Positions 24,883-35,911 of a DNA stretch of 64,000 bases are shown here, piece after piece (the stretch's first letter is position 1; every line of letters starts with the position of its first letter). The position numbers and the translations under genes are program-made. Where the stretch lies: the NCBI GenBank assembly GCA_025266875.1, contig JALLLT010000053.1, positions 186,001-250,000 of the forward strand, read 5' to 3'. The notes beneath the pieces were generated by a model. That model was not told the origin of the DNA and did no database searches. It was given only the letters and a program-made list of their open reading frames with translations. Source of the DNA: Fennellomyces sp. T-0311 (lineage: Eukaryota > Mucoromycota > Mucoromycetes > Mucorales > Lichtheimiaceae).

Positions 24883-25299
24883 GGGCTTTACCTCGCGCAC
24901 ACCAGATTTCGACCTCTCGCACACCAAGTCGACCAGTCACTTTAGTAAAATATTTAATACAAAAAGGCACATGCATCCAAGTCATGGTGTTATAAGCACT
25001 TTTATTTCATGTAAGTACCGTATTCTTGTTCTTATATGAGTCCTTACCATTTGGGATAATTGTTTGGCTTTTATTACGGTGGCCTCGAGTTTTACCACTA
25101 TGGCCGCAAGTAAAATTCGTGGTCACCATGTTTTGAGTGTTCAAATTGCTGGAGTCAATTTTTACAGTATAGCCATCCTCTTCGGCCACTAGCGTAAGAT
25201 TGGCGTATCATAGATTTATTGGTGTGCGCGAGGTGATTTCTATACTCAGAACATTTTACTAAAGTAACTGGGCGACCTTGTGTGCGCGAGGTAAAATCT
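24883..25299. mobile_element. 417-bp TIR element with 8-bp target duplication (MULE-like or hAT-like, non-autonomous)
   Basis: Outer ends GGGCTTTACCTCGCGCACAC (24883-24902) and, in reverse complement from 25299, AGATTTTACCTCGCGCACAC: 17 of 20 bases pair. Inverted similarity continues inward, with gaps, over about 60 bp (CACTTTAGTAAAAT around 24938-24951 and its complement around 25254-25267). Perfect 8-bp direct repeats ATGATCAA flank it (24875-24882, 25300-25307). Extra copies of the CTCGCGCACACC motif occur inside both arms. The interior (about 25010-25189, minus) can encode a Cys/His-bearing stretch (TNFTCGHSGKTRGHRNKS) that might be a remnant of a transposase zinc-binding region. Superfamily is a guess; 8-bp duplications fit hAT or Mutator types. 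Confidence 0.8.
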
Positions 25300-25307
25300 A
25301 TGATCAA
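25300..25307. repeat. Target-site duplication, right copy (ATGATCAA)
   Basis: Identical to 24875-24882; lies within the NAID codons of the interrupted gene. Confidence 0.85.
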
Positions 25308-27431
25308 TTGCATTCTTGGATTGAGTACCAAGACGTACAGGATCTTTTGATATCGCAAACTTGTTGCCCGCCTCCTTTGCGCATCTAACTTCCACGAATC
25401 CCAGAGATCGTCCGAAGTACAAGCCATCTAGTTCAGTGGCCACGCTATCTGGTCGTTGCTTTGGAATAGCTCCACTGCCCTGACTAGATTTTGCTTCTTG
25501 GTTTGTGACGCTTGTCCTACCAAAAGTGTATTAACGCTTTATGAGAACGCTGTAAATTTTTACCGTTCGGCGCATACCATCGAAACCAAACATCATTGCT
25601 TGGGTCATCGAACAGGCCAGATAGAATTGGGTCATGATATCGTTGGCGAAGCTCGAACTCTTTGATCTCATCTTCCAATTCTTGCTTTGGGATCTTTTCG
25701 ATGCTGCAATAAAGTGAATTAAAATCACGTTATTTTCGACTACTTATAGATACTTACAGTTTAGCAATGCGCTTGATAACTCTGGCTTCGGTTGGGGAGG
25801 GGGGTATAGAGCGCGATCATACCCTGCATTCGGTTCATCACGTTTTTTTTTTACATCCTATATAGAACAATCGAAATTCCACTGTCAGAACTCCATCATA
25901 TCGCAGTCTATAGATCAAATACTCTAATCAAGTAGTCATATTGCACTTTACTTTAACGATGTCTGTGATACTGGCACTGATGGTCGCAGGGAAATGGTTT
26001 TCGATGAAAGCTCCAACTTTCAGCCTCTTCTGTTCATCGGTGAAAATCCTTAGTAAATGATCTTTGGTAAAGATACCGATCATGTCAGGATGCCGCCGGT
26101 TGTTCTGGGCACGGAGAACTGATGAAAGAGCGCTAATGTTATATAACTGATTAGTCTCTTCCTCATTTCTGTCTTCTCTTCGTCTCTTTTTCTTTAAACA
26201 CGTACAGGATATGATGCACATTGATTTCCATCTCCAGTTCGTTGAAATTGTTCAACGCAACCATCTGAAACGCATAAAATGCAACGGACATGTCTTTGCC
26301 TTCGACCAGATAACGGTCTGTCTCCGATGGAACGAAAATGCGGTGCTCGATCTTTCTGGAAGAGCTAGTGACGGTAGTACGATCGTTGGACACACTCCAG
26401 TTCATGTCTGTTTCACCTTCTTCATCGTGTACATCTCCGTCAGCGCATTCTTGAGTATTCTCGACTGTACTGTATTTACCAAAATGAATCAATTTAGAGT
26501 CCTATACGTATCTGATACATATAATGGTATACTTTTCTTACGTTAATTTTGATTCTTGATTTATGGCTCGCATAAGAGTGTTTTTTCTTATCGTGCACAT
26601 TCTTCGGAGGATCTTAAATGCTTGTAACGCATAAGAATCCTTTGTAATACGCTGTTTTACCTAGAAAATGACATTAGTTTACCTATACCTACAGTTTCAC
26701 TGAGTGCCATAACTCACAATCTCGGTAACCACAGCAAATATGCCGTCCCAAAGTTCCTTATCATGGGTGATACTGTGCATAAAAGTTAATAATGCTTATA
26801 TACCATATTGGATTGATTTGACAATCAAGGAGAAAGAATACCTGGCCCGTCTTCCTGTACGGTTTTCTCCCCGGCAAATTACAAACGTTCCTTCCACAAG
26901 CTGAACAACATAGTGGATGATGCAACTTTTGTCGTGGACGACCACACAGCAATATCATCTTTGTTGGTAATGATAAAGCTGGAGAAGTCCAGACTCTGTG
27001 TCACTACGGACGAAAGCTAGGAGCTCTTGGTGATCAGGATGTTGTATTCAACATGAACATGCCCTAGCAAGCTTTTTTGTCATCCATGCTGTTTGTCAGC
27101 GAATCAGAGCTTTCCATCCTTACCGCCACTTCCCACTTCCGACATCGGAACGTACAGCTTCTTGCTTACCAAATACTCAGCCAGTCAGGTTACCCACCAC
27201 ACGACCTTCCGGTCAACGTGTCTCTTCACGGATATGCTCTGTCAGCATTAATCCTATCGATCATCATGATACGCAACTGCTCAACGATAATAAGGTTGAC
27301 ATTGCACATCACTCATGGAAATACCGGCTTAAGGAAAACCCATCATAGATAAGCATTTCTTATAAGTAGAGAGAGCAAAGCATATGAAATAAAACACTTA
27401 CCTTTTGGGTCTCGTTGACATACGCGTCCAT

Positions 27432-29769
27432 CACTCTTCCTCTCTCTCTCTGATTTAACATAGGATATAAAGTTGACATCATAAAATGTAAGCTAACCAG
27501 GCGAAGAGCGTAAAAAATAGTATAAGAATGTGGAAGCGGTAGAAGTGCGTAAGAAAGTGAAGATGTGCGTAAAAATGTAAAAACGGTTGAGAGCGTAAAA
27601 AGCGGCTTGAAAGCGTAAAAATCAGTAAAGCGCGTGAGAAGCAAAGAAAAATGTGAAAACGAAAGAGCAGGGATGTAGAAATGTAAGATGGTTCTCTATT
27701 TAAAGCATTTCTTGTGTTGCACAATAGCTACATTCAACAGCTACAAAAGTCAACAAAACCATATTTATCAGCCTTCTTTAAAAAGCTTAAAACAACAAAG
27801 AATATCGCTCATAAGGGTCATATAAATACAAAGGCCCATTTGTCAGCCACATTCTAGGTGAAAAGAGCGAGAAAAACATCCTGCAGTAAAAGTATAGTTC
27901 TGCAGATTTTTTGTATGTATACCTATTTCACTAACTAATTTTCGTGCATGATCATCAAAAATTGTCGTTGACTTCCCAATGACAACAATGCGCACTTGTG
28001 TAACCAAAATAAAAAAAAAACCTGGACGGTCACATTCAAAAACAATGCACTGTTAGTTCTTAGCATACAATCAGCAAATCGAATATGTATCGTTTATAAG
28101 AGGACTTTTTGCGCTTCCTTATGTTGTTCAGCGCATGTTTCTACGCTTTCCCTATGCAAAGCTACTTTTGGCGTTTCTTGTTGCCGTTGTTTGTACGCGT
28201 CCAATTAAAAGGTAGTTAACTAGTCCCTTTGTTTGAGATACCACCCTGCATAATGTCAGCTGGGGGTTTTCACATGAAAAATACGTGACTCTTTCCGATT
28301 CCCAACACGATCTGGCCAAGGTCTAGAACGCACATCCCTCGCTCCTCCCAGATTCCAACACATGAGAGTCAGCTAGAGACTACGCCATCAACACTGCTCT
28401 CGTTTTTAATGATAACAAAATCGTTAAAGCATGTCTTAGTTTGAGTGAGGAGTTCAAAATACTCAAAATCTGTCACTCTGAACTCCCTTTCATGGGCCTC
28501 ACCCGACTTTGGGAAGGGTTGATTTAAAGCCTAAGCATGTATGGTCAAGCTCTCGACTGTGGAATCTATCGAAACGCCTGCTCTAGACTCTTTTTTGGGT
28601 TCTGGTTACGCCACACTAGACATCAGTCTGGTTGCAGGCGAGCAACCATACAGCTAAAATGACCTACGCTATCCCATGGCGTACGATCCGAGATATGGAG
28701 CAATCAAATCTTAAATGATGAAGATGTTATTTATATCTAAATATAACTGATAGACACGAATGCAATTAGAGTATATCGTACTATGGTGCGTCTGTTTCTG
28801 TATGGTAGATTCATTAAATAGATAGTAGCATTGTTATTACTATTACTGTGTTATCTGGTTGGATGTCGGTGATAATAGAAATATGAAGACAAATAGGAAT
28901 CCTTTGTGACACGAATTTATTCTGAATATCAGTCTCGCTTTACTATCCATTCAATAAGTTTATATACTATTATACTACTATTGTACTATGTGATATGGGC
29001 ACGTAGTACCATCCATAATTCTGAATGCTTATTCAGCTGAGTGCAATTCTTGGTATCGGAATTCTTATTTGGGCTTAACACCTTAACACCTTCTCGGTTT
29101 TAACTTCTTTACACTACAATTACGGTGTAACGAAACTTCTCGGCTCCTTTCCGTTTATGCTACCATTTCCCTTTTCAGCACGCGCTTGACCTTTGTGGTT
29201 GACCTCTATTCTATTATCTGTTGCACCTGCACCTCGTTTATCTTCTTCCGCACTCGGATTTGTTACTAGTCGTACTTCCTACTTATCCACATTTTCCCCC
29301 GGCAGAGCCCGTTTTATCCACAGTCAGCTTACTCACAGAAACATATAAATACCCCTGTTATATCAAACGAAATAAGCCAGTTAACTTGACCTCCATTACT
29401 TGATCATACCTCTCAAAAGCCTGAGACAGGAGCTTATATCTGTACTTGGTTAACTCACCCTTTCTATTCATTTATTTCAACCTACATTGTGGACCCTATT
29501 TCACACAGAATTTCTAATACATAAGCAATTTCCTTTTACTACAACATATCAATCACCAAATAGGTTGACATACTTGCCAATACGTTAGCCCATCAGAAAT
29601 ATTAGCTAGGAAAATATAGTACGAGACACCCCTTAGAAAAAGGAAACTCTGTAAATCTTTTATTATATATAAAATAAGCAAGAAAGAGAAAGGGTGAATG
29701 TAAAAACACGTATGCATTAAATAGTAAAAAGTGAATTGACGCCCTGGGCGGTGTGTATACAGGAAAAAG
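27432..29769. other. AT-rich gene-poor stretch
   Basis: No open frame over about 95 codons and none with a domain or splice-consistent extension. Likely promoter of the interrupted family gene near 27432-27700, otherwise decayed sequence. Confidence 0.45.
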
Positions 29770-32700
29770 CTAGACTGAAAAGTGCATCTTCAATGGCACT
29801 CGTCCGATCATTGACTTTAGCACGCGTACCCACTCTTCACTTTCCTGTACTTCGTCACAGACGCAATCCAGGTAAGTGTCAGGGAATGTGACACGGAAAA
29901 ATCCTCGTCCAGTCTGCTCCACAATGGTATTTGACTTGAACACACGGTTATCCGGTACATCAACCAGTGTTACAATAACTTGATCGGATGCAGCAACCAG
30001 GCGAAGGGCATCGGCAATGTCGTGCTGACCAAGTGGTTCGAAGGAAGAGGCAGCAGCCTCGGATGAATAGGCAAGCAATTGGCTACCGATAAGTCGACAG
30101 TAATAGCGCTCCCAGAACTAAAATTATATCAGTAAAGCTGATATTACTGAGGATATGAATAAATAGGGTACCTGAGAGTCCTCTTTTCGCATTGAAAGAT
30201 AGCCACTGTGCCAGCATGTTTGATGCCATTGACGAATCCGGAGTGACAAATCGCATTCCCGTAGACTTTTTGGTATTGGCTATAGATAAGGGTGGTCAAT
30301 TAAAGCCAATGTTTAAGAAGAAACGAAACTCACCAGGGATGGATCAGAGACAGGCAAATACAACATCTCAACACTTAAACTGCCAACAACCTTGAGCATA
30401 TCTTCTTCACCGCGTAATTGCCGCTGCCGTTCCTTGGATGATCGGGCAAACCATGAGTTGAAGCAATCGAAACTGGCTGCATACGTCTTTTGATTGCACG
30501 CTTGGATCATATGTCCCAAAGCAAAACGTGATTGTCCGATAGATCCATCCTCGGTATGTACGTAGCCATTGAGCGTTTGGCGTTGCTTGTGTGCTGGCGT
30601 GAGCCATTTGGTCAGACCTGTCTTCGGTCGAACATGGACATCTGGTCGCACATGCAGGGACACAGTGATAATCATGTCGGGCTGTGCATCCACAATACAC
30701 TCGTAGTCAAACGCCACCTTTTGTCCAAGTCCTTCGTATCGCGACATGTATTCATATTGGCCATCGCTCACCACGCAGCGCACGAACGTTGGGAGCTTGG
30801 GAAGTGGCAGTAAAAGATCATCTGCGTTGCTGACCCGGACATACAGTTTGCCAAAAGCGGATGTCGATTGACCTGGATTAGTATTGACAGCAGGCAACTC
30901 AAGTTTGACGCTCTGCGGTCGATCTATGAAGAATTGGTCATACTCTTTAGGCATTTGCTGCTCTTGTGGTAGTCGGTGGGCAATGTATCGTGAAGTTGAT
31001 CCAACAGATACGCTGCCATATGCTTCTGGATTTTGTGTCGACAGCCGCTGATGCTGAACTTGCTGTTCGTGATGGACTCGTTCGTGTTGATACTGCTGTT
31101 CTTGCTGATAGTCTTGCTCGCGTTGATACTCCTGGTCTTGGTGATAGCTTTGCTCGCGTTGGTACTCTTGGTGTTGCGGATGGTTCCGCTCCTGTTGTGC
31201 TGACGAGTTTTCGCCGACCACTGGCAGCTCATTTTGTGTTGTCTCCTTCGCGTTTTGACCGTTAAGCTCGTAGTGATCAATATCTTTGAGATCAAGATTG
31301 TCAATCGACGATCTGTTGAGACGGGGAGGCGAGGTAGGTGGTGGTGGCCAAGTATCAACACTTTCTGCGCCCAGTGATATCCGCTGCTTAGGGCTGAACG
31401 AAGCGGATGGTTCACGCGATTCGACAGATGTTTCATCAACAGAGCGTGCATCATCTGGTGTTTCGGAGACGGACGGTTTATCGTCAGATCGAGAAGCATC
31501 CTCCTCTTCTTTTTGATACGTCGATGGACCTACTGTGTCGTCGTCATCGCTGTCGTCAGTTTCCTGCTGTTGCAATAGCTCTTCATCGTTACGCATGATT
31601 TCCATCGCCAGCATAGACTTTCTGAGCGGTGATCTGTCTCCACTGCTGTTTCCATCGGCAGAGCGGCGTGGTTTGGGTTTCAGCGAGACACGAACACCTC
31701 CTTCTTCAGACCATTCTTCATAGCTGTCGAAAAACTCTTGTTCACTGTCCGCTTCACTGTGCAAACTCATCCGCAACTCTTTGCTTTCACGGCCAAGGGC
31801 ATTGTCCCACGAGTTCACGCCAGCAGACCAATGCGAGCGCTGACTGCCGCTCCATCGACGTGCATCTTCACCTTCGGCTTGTACTGATAGCTCGGATAGC
31901 CGCTTCTGGTCAATTATCTCGTCAATTTCCGTATGGTCCTTTCCGGATGGCGGGGTATCATTGTCTGCTTTCGGTTCAACCGTGTCTTTCTCGCGTGGGG
32001 CTGGTATCGGTTCAGTGGGAGAAGTAGGATCTTCCAACTTGGTAGGTGTTTCTGGTCTGGAATCAACGACAGGTGGTGACTCTGGTTCTACTTTGGCCGG
32101 TGGGGCCAAAGAGTCTTCTGACGGAGTAGCCGGTGATGGAGGTGACGCAGTTTCTATATTGGAGGGTGGTAATGAAGGAGAAACAGGAGGCACAGGGGAT
32201 GCAGCACGAGACGACGATGCTGAAGACGGCACGGGAGATGAGCCACGCGATGGTGGCTCGCCTTGCCGAAAGACACTGGAGGAGACGTAGGATTTGCTCT
32301 TCAGTGAGTTGATGACCTTGGAATTTCTGCGAGATTTGTTATCGTCGTCCACACCGGGCACCGAGAGCTTGTTTCCAGTCGGCAAGCTTTTTTGGCGTCG
32401 TTGTGTCTCCTGTTGCGATGACGACGGGGCCGTGGGCTGCTCGAACTTTTTGAACAGCGGATTGTTCTTGACTGCCGAACGTTTGGCCAACAATGACAAA
32501 TCCTGCTGACGCTTGTTCTGCAGACGCAAGTCTTCTTGGCTGTTTTGCCGCTTTCCACTGTCGCCAGACTGATCGGTGGCTATCGCACGCAACTGCTTGA
32601 ATCGTTCAGCTGAAGAATAACTCTGCAACGGTTTCTTCGTCACCGGGATTTTGCTGCGTTCATGCTTCTTTGCAGGTTGGGGTGAGGTGCCGCGCTGGTC

Positions 32701-33258
32701 GACATCTTTTGGTGCATACCCCAAGTCGTTGGTGATGGTCAAGGAGGCGCCGCGTTCGGTCAGTTGAGAGACAATTTGACGGTGGCCGAGAAAGGATGCC
32801 AAGTGCAGCGTGGTGTTGTTACACGATCCCCAGGATCGAGTGTTCAAGTCCTGCTCGTTTGCTTGCTGGAAAAAAGGAAAAAGTCAGCCGTGTTCCTGTA
32901 GGCGTATGCACGTAATATATGTTACTTTGATCAGATAGGTTAGTAATCGTGTCCGCTTCTGTTGAGCCACCGACAGTGGCAAAGCTGTTTCATCGTCGGT
33001 TTCGAGATGATCTAAAAGCATGTACGGAATGGCGGGCAAGTCGCCCAGTTCAGGGCCTAGCACCTCTAACCGCTCGAGTTGAGCGATCAGGTGTGCGTAC
33101 TCGGTGTCAATGCGAGCGCCATCTTTGTCAAGCGGGCTCCAAAGCAGGTCAGGGTGCGACTGGTGAAGTTGCTGGACGCGCTCAAGATCGACATTGACGA
33201 CAGCCCTGGTCCATTCCACCAGCATGAAAGAAGGATCGGTCAGGGTCGCGCCGTCCAT
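29770..33258 (-). CDS. Ankyrin - anillin-homology - PH domain protein, likely septation or polarity scaffold
   Basis: Four exons: 33258-32926, 32865-30334, 30279-30172, 30117-29770; 1106 residues, all in frame. The N-terminus has an ankyrin repeat region (NNTTLHLASFLGHRQIVSQL, ERGASLTITNDLGYAPKDV). Residues roughly 150-650 are disordered, Ser/Pro/Glu-rich, with a Gln/Tyr/Glu/His repeat tract (QREQSYHQDQEYQREQDYQQ). The C-terminal third carries an anillin-homology-type module (GKLYVRVSNADDLLLPLPKL ... FNSWFARSSKERQRQ ... GSLSVEMLYLPVSDPSL). The PH domain follows: LRIRQWHQTCWHSGYLSMRK, FWERYYCRLIGSQLLAYSSE, ending at the stop. Bud4, Mid2 and anillin proteins with this C-terminal pairing organise septins and the division site; that role is inferred here. 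Confidence 0.87.
30999..31190 (-). repeat. Gln/Glu/His/Tyr-rich coding repeat in the anillin-like protein
   Basis: Degenerate 5-6-residue units related to YQREQ/YQQEQ/YQHER, from repeated codons in the disordered linker before the anillin module. Boundaries are approximate. Confidence 0.6.
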
Positions 33259-34713
33259 AGCAGCGCACGGTATAAAGGAGTGGAGTGGATTAAATTAAAA
33301 TGTTTAAAGAAGGGAAAACAAGCAAAGATTCCATGTACAACGTCTAAGGCGCTCATAAGCAAGGTCAATAACTCGTTATAGAAACCGATCGTGCAAACGT
33401 GCTTCCATCGGAGTCTGGCAGTTGCCAGGTCGATCCAGGTAAAGTCAAAACACATGACACACATTCAGGCACTCGCGCATCCATTTCTGCAAGCTATTCT
33501 GCTTCACAGCTCATACATAGCCAATCTGTCTCTGAAAAACATGTACGAAATTCACCCTTTCCATCGCTCCACCGGCCGATTGACAGATTACTGAGCAGTC
33601 AGTCTCTACGTCGCACTCGGAACGCATTATATTTAAGCTTGCCGCCGATATACAGGCCTCAACTGCCGAAGTTCGAGGTCAATTTGCTGCCCATGTTTGT
33701 ACTGTCAGCGGATTATCCGCTTTGAACGCAATCCAACAAGAAGTGAAAGTATGGGGAGTTGACTTCTGGCGTGTAATTGTATGTGTTACCATCGTTGCGC
33801 TTCTTTTCCGGATGAACTGTCAACAGCTTTGACAAGGACGAGTTGCAATTCACGTACGCCAATCCACATGCCTCGCCTGATACGTGAAGATCTCTCAATG
33901 AATTTGATAATAAAGCTAGATATTGCTCGAGTGCTCATCACTATAATTACTGAACCAAAACTATCGAAAGGTGATACAGCATCATCCTCAGTTTATTAAA
34001 CTAACAAGAACGGAAAACACTGTTTGAGAATTAAATCCATAGACAATTTTGGAGAGAAAAAATGTCAATGGACACCAGTCTGTTCGTGTTGGGTCAAAAA
34101 CACAATCAAGAGCATCATGAACAACAGTCGCCATGCTTCACTCAGACAACTAGTAAACAAGCTTACACCCTGTGTCTGGTGAGAGAAACCTATAAAGTCC
34201 CAATATGGAAACGCAACGTTGCTCCAATCGCAGCTCCGAATGCGTGATTTCGAAGAAATCCACTGCCCTACACTATTGTCCAAGGCGCTTGATCAGTATA
34301 ATGGTTACTGAGAAAGAAGCTAACACATGAGCGCACTCGCCTACATGCATTTGAATGCCAAAGCTCCCACTATCATGCCCACCTTATCTCTTTTTAATCC
34401 CGCAGCGCAGCCATTATCCCATATTCGGCCAAGAAGGGTAGCAAAACCTCCAGTTATCTCGCACAACCTGTACAGCCACTAAACCTATTTAGTATCAAAG
34501 ACGTATTGTGCACGACCCATGTTATTACACTGAGCTTTATTACTGCCAATATTATACATGCGTGTTCAGACACCCTGCTTGCCTATATGTCCGATATCAC
34601 CCACTGGTTTCTTTTACTTGTTCTTGCCATTTTCTTTTTGGGAACTTTCGTGCTGCTGCCGTGCCTTCCGTTCGTAATATTTCCCTTTGCTTTATCCGTT
34701 TTCTTATTTTTCT
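33259..34713. other. Spacer upstream of the anillin-like gene
   Basis: Frames at 33399-33725, 33781-33999, 34062-34283 and 34506-34748 show no domain. The hydrophobic plus frame at 34506-34748 runs into sequence antisense to the HMG-box relic. No gene supported. Confidence 0.4.
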
Positions 34714-35080
34714 TCAAATCATGGGGAAATCTATTGGTGGTACCATGACCGGCACATCGTCTCCTTCGGAGCTCTCCAGTTGTTCATCGTCACCCTTGTT
34801 AATGGCGAGGATATGTTGCGACACGCGAGTACGCTTTCTTTCGTCTTCCCTAAACAAAGTGGATCATTCTTCTATCTCTGGATCAGGTGGGTTTCCTTGT
34901 CGGTACACTAAAGGCACATCCATTTCGCGTTTGTATCGTTCTGCATCCTACCCAGCCATGTCCTGGTGTTTCTTCTGAAAGAACAGTATAGTACGTATGA
35001 GCAGAGTACATACGACCGATAATGTTGCAAGTACCTTCTTTTTGGTATCAAAAGGTACTTCCGCCGCTGACCCAAGATAA
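34714..35080 (-). pseudogene. HMG-box protein relic
   Basis: The minus strand reads LGSAAEVPFDTKKK, an apparent intron, then KKHQDMAG-stop-DAERYKREMDVP, the third helix and C-terminal end of an HMG box. It continues as an acidic tail (REDERKRTRVSQHILAINKG, DDEQLESSEGDDVPVMVPP) to a stop at 34714. Two in-frame stops interrupt it (34948-34950 and 34864-34866). No N-terminal box helices were found upstream. Reads as a degraded retained fragment of an HMG-domain gene. Confidence 0.6.
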
Positions 35081-35911
35081 TAAGCATTCCACGATTACTA
35101 TTATTTCATTCCTTACGTCTGCAGCTGTAGTTGTCCTTGACATACGTCGACTGAAAACATGGTGCAAGAGTGAATATTAGGAAGCTGTACGGACATCTAG
35201 TTGACAAAATGGAGCTTAATAGATGTCAGGTTTCAAACAGCTTTTTGATTGCGAGCTGGTTGGCACCTCAATTCATGTGATCAAACCAGAACTTTTATCA
35301 CTTTGCAGTACTTGCTGAACATTAGCAACGGGAATGGCTGCATTATTGGCGAAGGCTACACTGTCTACAAGCGTAAATCTTCTGGACAGCGCAAATAACG
35401 GTGAATTTTATATAGTAAGCCATGATGCGGGAAAGATTACAGTGCCTCAATCTGTTTGCTGTCCTTATTACATGCGTTCAACAACAGTAGCGGACGGCCA
35501 CCTTTGAAATGTCGCAATCAGTCCGGGTTCTGTGGTTGATCTGCAGTTTACATATGCCACTTTCAGTTACAAAATTGCTATGTAAATTAAGTCCAGTTGT
35601 TGAAAGTTTTTAAACTCGAGCCATTAATCATATACACTAGGATAATGATCTATAGGGCTTTGGTGACAAAGTTTTACTATTAAAAATATTTGATGCGCTG
35701 TAGTCTCAAGCTTCGTTGTGGTCGTTGGTGTAAATGAATATACACGCACCCTTCTGAACTGTATCCATAAGCTGAACATGAGCATGGATGAGCCTACGTT
35801 AAAGTCGAACGTGCTGCTATGCGAAGGGAAAAACGCCACTTTGGTTGATCGCAGCCAATTTCTTTAATCACCGTCCCAAGCTTACTACTTGTCCTCTTCC
35901 TCCAGCAAAAT
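35081..35911. other. Spacer upstream of the NELF-C/D homologue
   Basis: Presumed promoter of the plus-strand gene; otherwise AT-rich. No other feature supported. Confidence 0.4.

Larger units (their letters stand above)
24760..27431 (-). pseudogene. Fungus-specific repeated-family gene, disrupted by a transposable element
   Basis: A minus-strand chain of exons is readable: 27431-27402 (MDAYVNETQK), 26772-26718 (KELWDGIFAVVTEI), 26660-26542, 26469-26206 (YLVEGKDMSVAFYAFQMVAL), 26132-25952 (RAQNNRRHPDMIGIFTKD), 25703-25564 (RQRYHDPILSGLFDDPSNDV) and 25486-25307 (FVEVRCAKEAGNKFAISKD). Most junctions keep frame; the pieces between 27402 and 26772 and around 25800 are unresolved. The order and motifs resemble a large, unnamed protein family I associate with mucoralean genomes (an FDDP...RW block followed by a G-x-x-E-V/K block), recalled rather than searched. 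The frame is cut at NAID by the element 24883-25299. Original product and function unknown. Confidence 0.55.

Noticed and set aside
24000..29700. Full LTR retrotransposon
   Set aside because: Looked for paired long terminal repeats and pol motifs in this gene-poor stretch; found only the short TIR element.
30924..31499. 191-codon minus frame in another phase of the anillin-like gene
   Set aside because: Out-of-frame shadow of a low-complexity repeat-rich coding exon.
34506..34748. Hydrophobic plus frame resembling a membrane protein
   Set aside because: T/C-rich strand gives Leu/Phe-rich translation by composition, and its end is antisense to the HMG-box relic.
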